From positions 1 through 40,510 of the forward strand of contig JAJRXR010000010.1 of assembly GCA_024276195.1 (NCBI GenBank): DNA of 40,510 nt, in the 5' to 3' direction. The first letter of the stretch is position 1. Each line of letters opens with the position of its first letter. The notes beneath the pieces are model-generated. The model did not search any database, had not been told where the DNA came from, and saw only the letters and a list, made by a program, of their open reading frames with translations. Shown here piece after piece: positions 15,925 through 23,088 of this stretch. Origin of the DNA: Planctomycetota bacterium (GTDB taxonomy: Bacteria; Planctomycetota; Phycisphaerae; Phycisphaerales; UBA1924). Position numbers and translations under genes: made by a program.

Positions 15925-17307
15925 CTAGCCGGGGAAGTCGCCGATGAGTGTGCGAAGTCGGTTCTCGTTGAGCACGGGGATCGCGGTGGTCGTCGCGGTG
16001 TCGAAGAGCTGGTCGTAGCGCTCGATGATGCGCTTGCGCCGGAGGTACTCCTCGACGATCTCAACGGGCGAGCCGGTGGTCGGCTCAGGCCCGAGCACGG
16101 GCTTCTCGCCCAGGACGACGAAGTCCAGGTCGCCCGTGATCTCGGTGGTCAGGTCGCCGCCCCAGCGCTGGACGAGGGCCTTGAGATCCTCGCCCTCGAG
16201 CGGGGTGGCCACGCCGTCGCCGTCAACGTCAAAGTTGCCGTAGACCAGGAACTTGTACGTCTTGTTGGGGTCGTAGACCGCGTTGGCGGCGACATCGCCC
16301 TTGACGATCGGGTTCCCGCGGGATTCTTCGATGATCCGCGCCGTGCTGAACCCGTCGTTGATCTGCGTCACCTCCACAACCGCCTTGCCCCGGGGGTAGA
16401 CGCCCGTGACCCGGTCCGGGCGGATGTCCGTCGCGTCGTTGAAGATGGCGAACGTCATGCCCAGGATGACCTTTTCGCCTCGCCCGATCGAGAGCACGAC
16501 CTCGCGCGCCACCGGGTCAACCCGGCGCACCTCGGCGTCGGCCAGCGCCTCCTCGGCCAGCGGGTGCGGGCGGTCGCTCGGGTTCTTGCCCCGAAGCCTC
16601 GCGAGCTGGGCCTGGAGCACGGTCAGCTCGGAACGCTGCTCGGCGATGGTCGTCCGCAGGCGGCGCTGCTCGCTGTCGGCGTCGCCCTGGATGCGATCGA
16701 CCCGCCCGTTCATCTCGGTCTCAAGATCCGCCACACGCTGCCAGACACCCTTGAGGTCGGCGCGCATGGTCCCGACATCGTCGCCCATTATGTCGCCGGC
16801 GATGGCGAACTCGGACTCGATCTCGGCGACCCGGGCCGCCTCGGCCGCGAGCTGCGTGAGCGCTTCCTGGCGGTCGGTCTCGGCCTGGCTCAGGCGGGTT
16901 CCCAGGTCGTCGATCGTGGTGTCGCGGTCGCGGACCATCCCGACGAGCGAGTCGCCCTCGCCCCCGCCGAGTGTGACGATCTGCTCACGCAGGCCCGAGG
17001 CGGTCAGGTCCGCCGAGCCCGGGCCGGCGGCCAGCGTCATGCTCTCGCGCATCTGCGTGAGCAGGTAATCCACCACGCTCTTGCGCTCGTCGTTGGCCTG
17101 CGTCAGCGCCCGGCGCACGCCCTCGCGCTCGCGCTCTGTACCCTTGATGAAGGACTCGGCCTCGGCCTTGAGTTGCGTCTTCTCCTGCTCCGCCTTGGAC
17201 GCGTTGCCGTAGAACACCATCGAGAGCACGAACAGCCCGAGGCAGAGCATGCCCAGGATCGTGATGGTGACGGCGACGCCGACGCTCGCTCCGGTTCGCG
17301 CTGCCAT
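15925..17307 (-). CDS. Single-pass coiled-coil membrane protein of unknown function
   Basis: A 460-residue protein. A membrane helix lies close to the N-terminus (about residues 8-33, 'VAVTITILGMLCLGLFVLSMVFYG'), followed by a long coiled coil (about 34-235) with an interrupted Gly-rich stretch. The C-terminal soluble domain (about 250-400) contains 'VLSIGRGEKVILGMTFAIFN', 'GKAVVEVTQINDGFSTARI' and 'PIVKGDVAAN'. This resembles the beta-barrel 'FlgT_C/secretin-associated' type region seen in planctomycete envelope proteins. The ATG at 17307 has GGAG 7 nt upstream. The open frame continues a further 57 codons upstream from 17478, so an N-terminal extension cannot be excluded. Confidence 0.75.
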   Translation of the reverse strand: MAARTGASVGVAVTITILGMLCLGLFVLSMVFYGNASKAEQEKTQLKAEAESFIKGTEREREGVRRALTQANDERKSVVDYLLTQMRESMTLAAGPGSADLTASGLREQIVTLGGGEGDSLVGMVRDRDTTIDDLGTRLSQAETDRQEALTQLAAEAARVAEIESEFAIAGDIMGDDVGTMRADLKGVWQRVADLETEMNGRVDRIQGDADSEQRRLRTTIAEQRSELTVLQAQLARLRGKNPSDRPHPLAEEALADAEVRRVDPVAREVVLSIGRGEKVILGMTFAIFNDATDIRPDRVTGVYPRGKAVVEVTQINDGFSTARIIEESRGNPIVKGDVAANAVYDPNKTYKFLVYGNFDVDGDGVATPLEGEDLKALVQRWGGDLTTEITGDLDFVVLGEKPVLGPEPTTGSPVEIVEEYLRRKRIIERYDQLFDTATTTAIPVLNENRLRTLIGDFPG

Positions 17308-17695
17308 AGACAAGCTCCAACTGCGCCAGCGCCGCCCGGCGCCGGGTGTTTCTATCTCTGTCTTCGGAAGGGTCGCCTCCGGGCCCCCCACGATCGCGAG
17401 CGCATCCGCGCCCGCGAAGCCCACCACCGGTACGTCCGGAGGCGGAGCGGGATCCATCCGTGGCCCCGAGGTGAGCAAGTGTCGCCCTCTCCCGGTCGCA
17501 GGTCAACCGAACGCGACGACCACACCCCCGCGTCACGCAACGAGCAACGACCCAAACCGCCCCCTTCGGTCAGCAACTCCGGAGGAAAGGCACGCCAAGT
17601 ATGCCGTACAAATACCAACCCACAAGCCCGGCGCCTCATCTCTCTCTCGGGCTCTCCCTATGCTCAGGGCTGCATCTATTTTACGGAGGATCGCG
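17308..17695. other. 388-bp divergent intergenic region
   Basis: This separates the minus-strand coiled-coil gene from the plus-strand MgtC gene and should hold both promoters. The right part (17600-17690) is less GC-rich and contains TATTTT followed by the GGAGG ribosome site of the MgtC gene. I see no RNA gene or conserved site in it. Confidence 0.5.
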
Positions 17696-18229
17696 TTGAA
17701 CGAGCTTGGCCTATTGACCCTCGCCTCCCTGACGGACACCCCCCTCGGGGGGAGCGACCGCCTGGAGCTGATCGTCCGCTTGCTGTCCGCCGGGGTCATG
17801 GGTGGGCTGCTGGGCTGGGAGCGGTCGCGCTCGGACAAGCCCGCCGACACGCGGACGATGGTGCTCATCGCGGTGGGCGCCGCCGGGTTCGCGGCTCTCG
17901 GGGTCGAGCTCACCCGTGACCACGCGATAGGCGAGACGATCCGGACGGACCCGACGCGGGTGCTCAGCTACATCATCTCGGGCGTCGGGTTCCTGGGCGC
18001 GGGCGCCATTTTGCACTCAAAGAAATCGGTGCGAGGCCTGACGACGGCGTCGGCGATCTGGGCGGTCGCCGCCATCGGAGCCGCCTGCGGGCTGGGCAAG
18101 TTCGAGATCGCCTTCTTCCTCTTCGCCATCGTCTTCGCGCTGCTCTGGACCAACTGGGTCGCGCACGCCATGTTCGGGCAGGCCAATGGCAACGGCAACG
18201 GCAACGGCAACTCCGACAACGCGAAGTAG
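17696..18229 (+). CDS. MgtC/SapB-family membrane protein
   Basis: A 177-residue inner-membrane protein. It has 'LIVRLLSAGVMGGLLGWERSRSDKPADTRTMVLIAVGAAGF' followed by 'DPTRVLSYIISGVGFLGAGAIL' and 'VRGLTTASAIWAVAAIGAACGLG', the signature of the MgtC/SapB N-terminal domain with four to five helices. MgtC proteins are linked to growth under low Mg2+ and inhibit F-type ATPase in some pathogens; the role here is unknown. The C-terminal MgtC domain is absent. The start is set to a TTG at 17696 because GGAGGA lies 6 nt upstream. The C-terminus ends in an Asn-Gly repeat made by a 6-bp DNA repeat. Confidence 0.88.
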   Translation: MNELGLLTLASLTDTPLGGSDRLELIVRLLSAGVMGGLLGWERSRSDKPADTRTMVLIAVGAAGFAALGVELTRDHAIGETIRTDPTRVLSYIISGVGFLGAGAILHSKKSVRGLTTASAIWAVAAIGAACGLGKFEIAFFLFAIVFALLWTNWVAHAMFGQANGNGNGNGNSDNAK

Positions 18230-18278
18230 CGCACGACCACGGCGCCAGTTGCTTCACGGCGCGAGCCTGCTCGTGCGC

Positions 18279-18314
18279 AAAAAAACACCGGCCCCCGTCG
18301 CGGGAGCCGGCGTG
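18279..18314 (-). terminator. Terminator of the zinc metalloprotease gene
   Basis: On the minus strand an ACACGCCGGC...GCCGGTGT stem with an inner CCCG/CGGG stem is followed by seven T. It lies 26 bp past the stop at 18340. Confidence 0.8.
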
Positions 18315-18339
18315 TGAAGATAGAGCAAGCGGGCGACGG

Positions 18340-21066
18340 TCAGCGGCTCTGGACGTACGCCGCGTCGAGCGCCCTGGCGATGCGAGCCCGAATATCACTC
18401 AGGTGGGCGCTGGTGTAGGCGTCGGGCTTGGCGCCGAGCGCCTTGTCGGCCATCGCATCGATCCGACGCAGCTCGACGTTTGCGAGCGTGCCGATCGTCC
18501 GGAGAACCGGGCTGCTCTGGTTGAGCAGCGAGAGCGTGATGAGATACTCCACATGCTGGCGCTGGAGGTTGCGCCGGAAGCTGGAGACCTCGTGAGAGGG
18601 CTTGGCGACCTCGCGCCACGCCGAATCCGTCACGCTCGTGATCAGCTCGTTGAGGGTGAAGACATCGTCCTGGCCCCGCGTGCGGAACTCGTTGTCGTAG
18701 ACGCGCCGGAGCGTGCCCGGGTTCATCACGAGCGTGAGACCGAGCGCCTGAACGCCGCCGACCATGTCGTGAACGGTCATGCTCGGATCGGCGAGCAACT
18801 CGCTCATGCCCGACGGATCCCAGTAGTACTCCTTGCCCATGTGACGGACCAGCTCGGGCGTCAGGCCCAGCGAGTCGTCCTCGAACGAGTTGTCCATGAT
18901 CAGGTTCATCGCTCGGCGCTGTCGCTCGGCCGGGACATCCTCGATCGGCGCCCGGTTGCCCGGGTCGCCCTTGAAGTCGTTGTTGGTGAACGACCCACCG
19001 ATCCAGTTTGACGCGATCACCAGCGACTGGACGTGCGTGCCGAGCAGAGCGCCGTAGCGCCGGCGCGCCTCGGCCCAGGACTCACCCTCGCCGACGATGT
19101 CGTCAACGAGGCGGGCGCGGATGCTGTTGGCCAGGCTCAAGCGCGACTCGGCAAACTCGAGGTTGTCGGCGCCGAAGTCCCACGTCATGTTCCGCGGGTC
19201 GGCGCCCACGCTCATCGCGATCTGGCTGATGTAGATCAGATCCGGCTCGCCCACGCGGGCGAGGACCGTCTCGCGGTCCTTCGCTGGGCCGTAGCCGAAG
19301 GCGATCGCCCAGCGGTCGTACGGGCCGACCGTCGGCGTCGCGTACGCCCCCTGCACCTCGCCCAGCTCGTAGTTGATATTCGGGGCGCAGTAGTCCATCA
19401 CCGAGCCGATTGTCGGTCCTTCATACCCCGGAGTGTTGATCTCTTCAAGCGTGCGGATGGTCGAGGCGGCCATGTTGTGCTGCAGGCCCAGGCAGTGCCC
19501 GACCTCGTGGGCCGTGATGTAGCGGATCATCGGGCCGATGAACTCCTCGGGGAGTCCATCGAGCAGGTCGCTCTCGTCACCCGCGTCGAGAATGCCCGCG
19601 CTCATCGCCGACATCACCAGCGACATGTCCACCGAGAGCATATTGCCGATCTTGCAGGCGCTGTTGGTCTGGTCGCTGGCCCAGCGCGTCCACGGGTGTT
19701 CGGTGTCGCCGAGCTCAAGCTCGGTCGCGGCCCTGGCATCGACGGCGCGCATCGCCAACGCCTGCGCCTTCCGCTCGGGCGAGGCGAGGATCACGCGCGG
19801 GTCCCAGTCGGGGTGCTGCTCGAACCACGCGAGCGTGTCGGGGCTGAATGTCTGCTCGGTCAGGTCATCGGTCAGGTTGGTGAGCATCCCTCGGATCGCC
19901 CGCGTCAGGCCCTGGTGCCACACCACGTCGGCGTCGAGAATCTCGCCCGTCAGCGGGTTCGTGCGGCTCGGGCCGATCGCGTACCCCTGGTTGGACGTGT
20001 TCCAACGGAAGAAGTTGTACCGCGCGTCCTCCGGATCGATATCCATAAACGCGCCCGTCTCGGCGTCCTGCTGGCGGACCTCGAGCGCCCCGTCGATCCC
20101 GATCTCGCGGTACGCCTCGTTCCACAGCTCGATGCCCTCGCGGACATACCTGCGGAAATGCACGGGCGTGGTATGCTCGATGTACCAGACCAGCGGCTCC
20201 TTGGGCGGGCTCACCTTCAGCTTCTTGCTCGCCTTCTCGATGTTCCAGCGCGAGATGTACCGCTCCGTGACGTCCTCGTTCGCCGCCTTGGCGTAGTCCT
20301 CGTGATAGTCATAGAAATAGCCCACGCGCGAGTCCGCCTTCCGCGGCTTGTACCCGGGCGTGCCCTTGAGTTCGCTCACGTCGTACGTCAGGCGGATGAT
20401 CCGCCCGTTGGCGCGCGGGACCTGGTACTCGACGATCACGTTCTTCGGGAACGCCTTGGCCTTGGTCAGCTTGGCCAGGCGCGCGTTGACGGCGCCCCCG
20501 CTCGGGCCGAACCCGCCGAAGACCGATGGGCCGAAGAACTTGGACGACTGCCCGGTCGCCATGGCGCCGAAGTCGATGACCGGGCGTGAGCCCTTCATCG
20601 AGACAATCGGGACGCTGAGGATGACGCGCCCGGTGTAGAGTTGCTTGACGGAGTCCTTGGCCTGCTTGTCGCCCTCGGTGCGAACCCCAAGGTTGGGCGC
20701 AACGAGCGCGAGCTGCTTGCCGATTTTCTCCCACTTGACGTACAGGGTCGGGCCCATGACGCCCGCCTGCGGGTCGCCGCCGGAGACCGTGCAGGAGATC
20801 ATCATCAGCTGCTTCTCATACCCGGAGTTGAGCACGGCCAGCAGCTTGCCCGTCTTGTCGTCCTTGTAGAGGTCATACAGCCCGCTCGAGCCGTCCGCCG
20901 TGGAGACGACCTTGGTCAGCCCCTCGGTCACCTTGTCAAACGGGGGGAAGTCCGGCTTCTTCGCCGCAGCCTTCGTCGCCTGGGCCATGGCCGGGCTCGT
21001 CGTTCCCGCAAAGATCACCATCGCGCCGACCAGGGCGGCTGCGCCAACTCGCACCGTGCTTCTCAT
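18340..21066 (-). CDS. Secreted zinc-dependent metalloprotease (DUF5117/DUF4953 type)
   Basis: A 908-residue protein with an N-terminal signal peptide (MRSTVRVGAAALVGAMVIFAGTTSPAMAQ). The N-terminal half (about 40-290) matches the DUF5118/DUF5117 region, including 'FFGPSVFGGFGPSGG' and 'RYISRWNIEKA'. The C-terminal half has the metzincin-like motif HEVGHCLGLQHN (about 519-530, HExxHxxGxxH) and a Met-turn 'SVMDYC'. 'PLVWYIEHTTPVHFRRYVREGIELWNEAYREIGI' is typical of the family. It is expected to be a periplasmic or extracellular peptidase; substrates are unknown. The ATG at 21066 is preferred over the adjacent GTG because AGGAG lies 7 nt upstream. Confidence 0.92.
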   Translation of the reverse strand: MRSTVRVGAAALVGAMVIFAGTTSPAMAQATKAAAKKPDFPPFDKVTEGLTKVVSTADGSSGLYDLYKDDKTGKLLAVLNSGYEKQLMMISCTVSGGDPQAGVMGPTLYVKWEKIGKQLALVAPNLGVRTEGDKQAKDSVKQLYTGRVILSVPIVSMKGSRPVIDFGAMATGQSSKFFGPSVFGGFGPSGGAVNARLAKLTKAKAFPKNVIVEYQVPRANGRIIRLTYDVSELKGTPGYKPRKADSRVGYFYDYHEDYAKAANEDVTERYISRWNIEKASKKLKVSPPKEPLVWYIEHTTPVHFRRYVREGIELWNEAYREIGIDGALEVRQQDAETGAFMDIDPEDARYNFFRWNTSNQGYAIGPSRTNPLTGEILDADVVWHQGLTRAIRGMLTNLTDDLTEQTFSPDTLAWFEQHPDWDPRVILASPERKAQALAMRAVDARAATELELGDTEHPWTRWASDQTNSACKIGNMLSVDMSLVMSAMSAGILDAGDESDLLDGLPEEFIGPMIRYITAHEVGHCLGLQHNMAASTIRTLEEINTPGYEGPTIGSVMDYCAPNINYELGEVQGAYATPTVGPYDRWAIAFGYGPAKDRETVLARVGEPDLIYISQIAMSVGADPRNMTWDFGADNLEFAESRLSLANSIRARLVDDIVGEGESWAEARRRYGALLGTHVQSLVIASNWIGGSFTNNDFKGDPGNRAPIEDVPAERQRRAMNLIMDNSFEDDSLGLTPELVRHMGKEYYWDPSGMSELLADPSMTVHDMVGGVQALGLTLVMNPGTLRRVYDNEFRTRGQDDVFTLNELITSVTDSAWREVAKPSHEVSSFRRNLQRQHVEYLITLSLLNQSSPVLRTIGTLANVELRRIDAMADKALGAKPDAYTSAHLSDIRARIARALDAAYVQSR

Positions 21067-21268
21067 CACCAGACTCCTCAGATTCAGTTGCTGACCGCCG
21101 CCGCTCCCCCCGGGATGGCGGCGTGATTCGACTCTCCGCCTGTACCGCAGGCTCTCGGGCGGGATGCACCCATCGCCTGGAACGGCTATCGGGCGTTCTC
21201 AGGCCAGTCTGAACGCAGAGAAAACAGAGGTGAGCAGAGCCCGCAGAGGGATCTGAACCGGGACAAAG

Positions 21269-21290
21269 CCGCAGGATTGGAATCCTGCGG
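21269..21290. repeat. Single palindrome downstream of purB
   Basis: Ten-base arms CCGCAGGATT / AATCCTGCGG around GG form a perfect hairpin 6 bp past the purB stop. No T-run follows on the minus strand, so it is more likely a REP-like 3' hairpin than a classical terminator. Confidence 0.6.
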
Positions 21291-21296
21291 ACCCCC

Positions 21297-22955
21297 TCAC
21301 ACCCCCCGGTCCGAATCGCCCAGGGCTTCAAGCTCGTCTGCGTACCGCTCGCGCAAGGGCTCGACGACCTCCTTGAGGAACCGCTCGGTCTGCTCGACCG
21401 CCCGCCCGACGTACTTCATCGGGTCCATCAGCCCGCCCCAGTCCAGCTCATGCTTGAGGGCCGGCGTGTGGAACGCGGGGTCGCCATTGAGGCGATCGAG
21501 CAGGTCGTTGTCGAGGCCCTCGTCCTTGACGCGCATGCCCGCCGCCTGGGCGTGGACGCGGATGATCTCGTGGTATTCCTGCCTGTCCGCGCCCGCCTTG
21601 ACGCACTCCATCAGGATGTTCTCCGTCGCGAGAAAGGGCAGCTCGGCCATCAGATTGCGCTTCACCATCGCCTCGTGAACAACCAGCCCCGACGCGACCT
21701 GGTGCATCAGGTCCAGCGCGCCATCGAGCGCGAGGAAGGACTCGGGCAGCGACAAGCGCCGGTTGGACGAGTCGTCGAGCGTCCGCTCGAGCCACTGCGT
21801 CGCGGCGGTGTCGTAGGCGTTGCCGACAAGGTTCATCACAAACCGAGTCAGGCCGCAGATCCGCTCGCACTTCATCGGGTTCCGCTTGTACGGCATCGCC
21901 GACGAGCCGATCTGCTTGTCCCCGAACGGCTCGTCGAGCTCCTTGCGGTTGGACAGCAGGCGGATGTCGGTGGCGATCTTGTGGAGGACGGCGGCGATGG
22001 AGGCGAGGTCCGCGAGATACAACGTATCAACGACCCGTGGGTACGTCTGCCCCGTGAGACCAAACGTCCGGTGGCTGATCGTCATCTCAATCTGCGACTT
22101 GAGATAGGCCTCGTATGTGCACTGTTCGAGTCGCGCTACACGCTGCTCCGCTTGCTTGATTTGGGTAGTGTCACCCTCACTTTGTCGTCCTTCTAAGAGC
22201 CGCCGGTGGTCCCTTAGGACTTGATTGCGCCATTCTTCGAAGTCCGCTTCTGTGCGCGGAGTGTCCAGAAGATTCCAGATCGCACGGGCCTCAAACTCAT
22301 CGACACGACTCGCGTCATTGTCGAAGAGCGCCAAGAACGAGGCTTGAGTACCGGTAGCGCCCCGAAATCCGCGAAACATCTGCCAATCGTTATACTTCAC
22401 CTCTAGCCGCTCGCTGTACACGTGATGAAGGGCACAAGCCTGCTCCGCCAAGCGACGACCCAGCGTGGTTGGCTGAGCTGGTTGATAGTGGGTAAAACCC
22501 AGAGTTGGGAGCCGCAGATGTGCTTCGGCAGTGCGACTCATTGCGATTACCACACGTGTGACTTTTTGAACGATCAACTTATGCGCACTGTAGATGAGCA
22601 ACAGATCCGCATTACACACCACATCCTGGCTCGTACACCCTAGATGAATAATCGCCTTTGCCTTGGGCGCGACATCGCCGTACGCGTGGACGTGCGCCAT
22701 CACGTCATGGCGCAAGTCCTTCTCATACCCTGCGGCTCGCTCCATGTCCTCATCAGTCACCTCGACGTGCGCCCGAAGCTCTGCGATCTGCTCGTCGGTG
22801 ATGTCGAGCCCGCACGCCTGCTGCGCCTCGGCGACCGCCAGCCAGATCCTTCGCCACGTCGTGAACTTATGCCTGGGCGACCAGATCCGCAGCATCTCGG
22901 GCGAGGCGTTGCGCGAGGCGAGCGGGCTGGTGTAGGTGTCGTGCGGGTTTGTCAT
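21297..22955 (-). CDS. purB: Adenylosuccinate lyase with a central insertion
   Basis: PurB catalyses two fumarate-releasing steps in purine synthesis (SAICAR to AICAR and adenylosuccinate to AMP). Of 552 residues, the fumarase/aspartase fold is clear: 'HDVMAHVHAYGDVAPKA' (84-100), 'IIHLGCTSQD' (102-111), 'TLGFTHYQPAQPTT' (151-164) and the signature 'GSSAMPYKRNPMKCER'. Usual family length is near 475. The excess is a segment of about 70 residues (225-295, bases about 22070-22280), charged and probably helical, between 'RVDEF' and 'TFGLTGQTYPRVVD'. Bases about 22070-22670 have visibly lower GC than both ends of the gene. The ATG at 22955 has GAGGA upstream, touching a REP palindrome. Confidence 0.95.
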   Translation of the reverse strand: MTNPHDTYTSPLASRNASPEMLRIWSPRHKFTTWRRIWLAVAEAQQACGLDITDEQIAELRAHVEVTDEDMERAAGYEKDLRHDVMAHVHAYGDVAPKAKAIIHLGCTSQDVVCNADLLLIYSAHKLIVQKVTRVVIAMSRTAEAHLRLPTLGFTHYQPAQPTTLGRRLAEQACALHHVYSERLEVKYNDWQMFRGFRGATGTQASFLALFDNDASRVDEFEARAIWNLLDTPRTEADFEEWRNQVLRDHRRLLEGRQSEGDTTQIKQAEQRVARLEQCTYEAYLKSQIEMTISHRTFGLTGQTYPRVVDTLYLADLASIAAVLHKIATDIRLLSNRKELDEPFGDKQIGSSAMPYKRNPMKCERICGLTRFVMNLVGNAYDTAATQWLERTLDDSSNRRLSLPESFLALDGALDLMHQVASGLVVHEAMVKRNLMAELPFLATENILMECVKAGADRQEYHEIIRVHAQAAGMRVKDEGLDNDLLDRLNGDPAFHTPALKHELDWGGLMDPMKYVGRAVEQTERFLKEVVEPLRERYADELEALGDSDRGV

Positions 22956-22964
22956 CTTCCAATC

Positions 22965-23079
22965 CTCGTGGCACGGGCGTCCCGCCCGTATCTCCGTTCC
23001 TCTGCCTTTCTCCCTCTCACTCCCCAGCCCTTTCGTATCGAGCAATGGAAGACACGGGCGGGGACGCCCGTGCCACGAG
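22965..23079. repeat. Inverted REP pair (GTGG type) between leuS and purB
   Basis: The left copy (22965-22989) and right copy (23052-23079) are inverted relative to each other. Each reads CTCGTGG then an arm CACGGGCG, a TCC or TCCC centre and the complementary arm. They are 62 bp apart. The left copy ends directly at the purB ribosome site and the right copy lies 9 bp from the leuS stop. This is a BIME-like unit, of a different sequence family from the REPs inside leuS. Confidence 0.85.
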
Positions 23080-23088
23080 TGAACGGAG

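Noticed and set aside
17308-17478. 57-codon N-terminal extension of the coiled-coil membrane protein
   Set aside because: The ATG at 17307 has a good GGAG ribosome site and directly precedes the membrane helix. The extension is Pro/Gly-rich. It remains possible but less likely.
14719-17919. A plus-strand open frame of over 1000 codons covering the LpxL and coiled-coil genes
   Set aside because: It lies antisense to two genes with recognisable families, has no domain, and is the expected mirror of high-GC codon usage. Only its downstream neighbour frame contains a real gene (MgtC family, 17696-18229).
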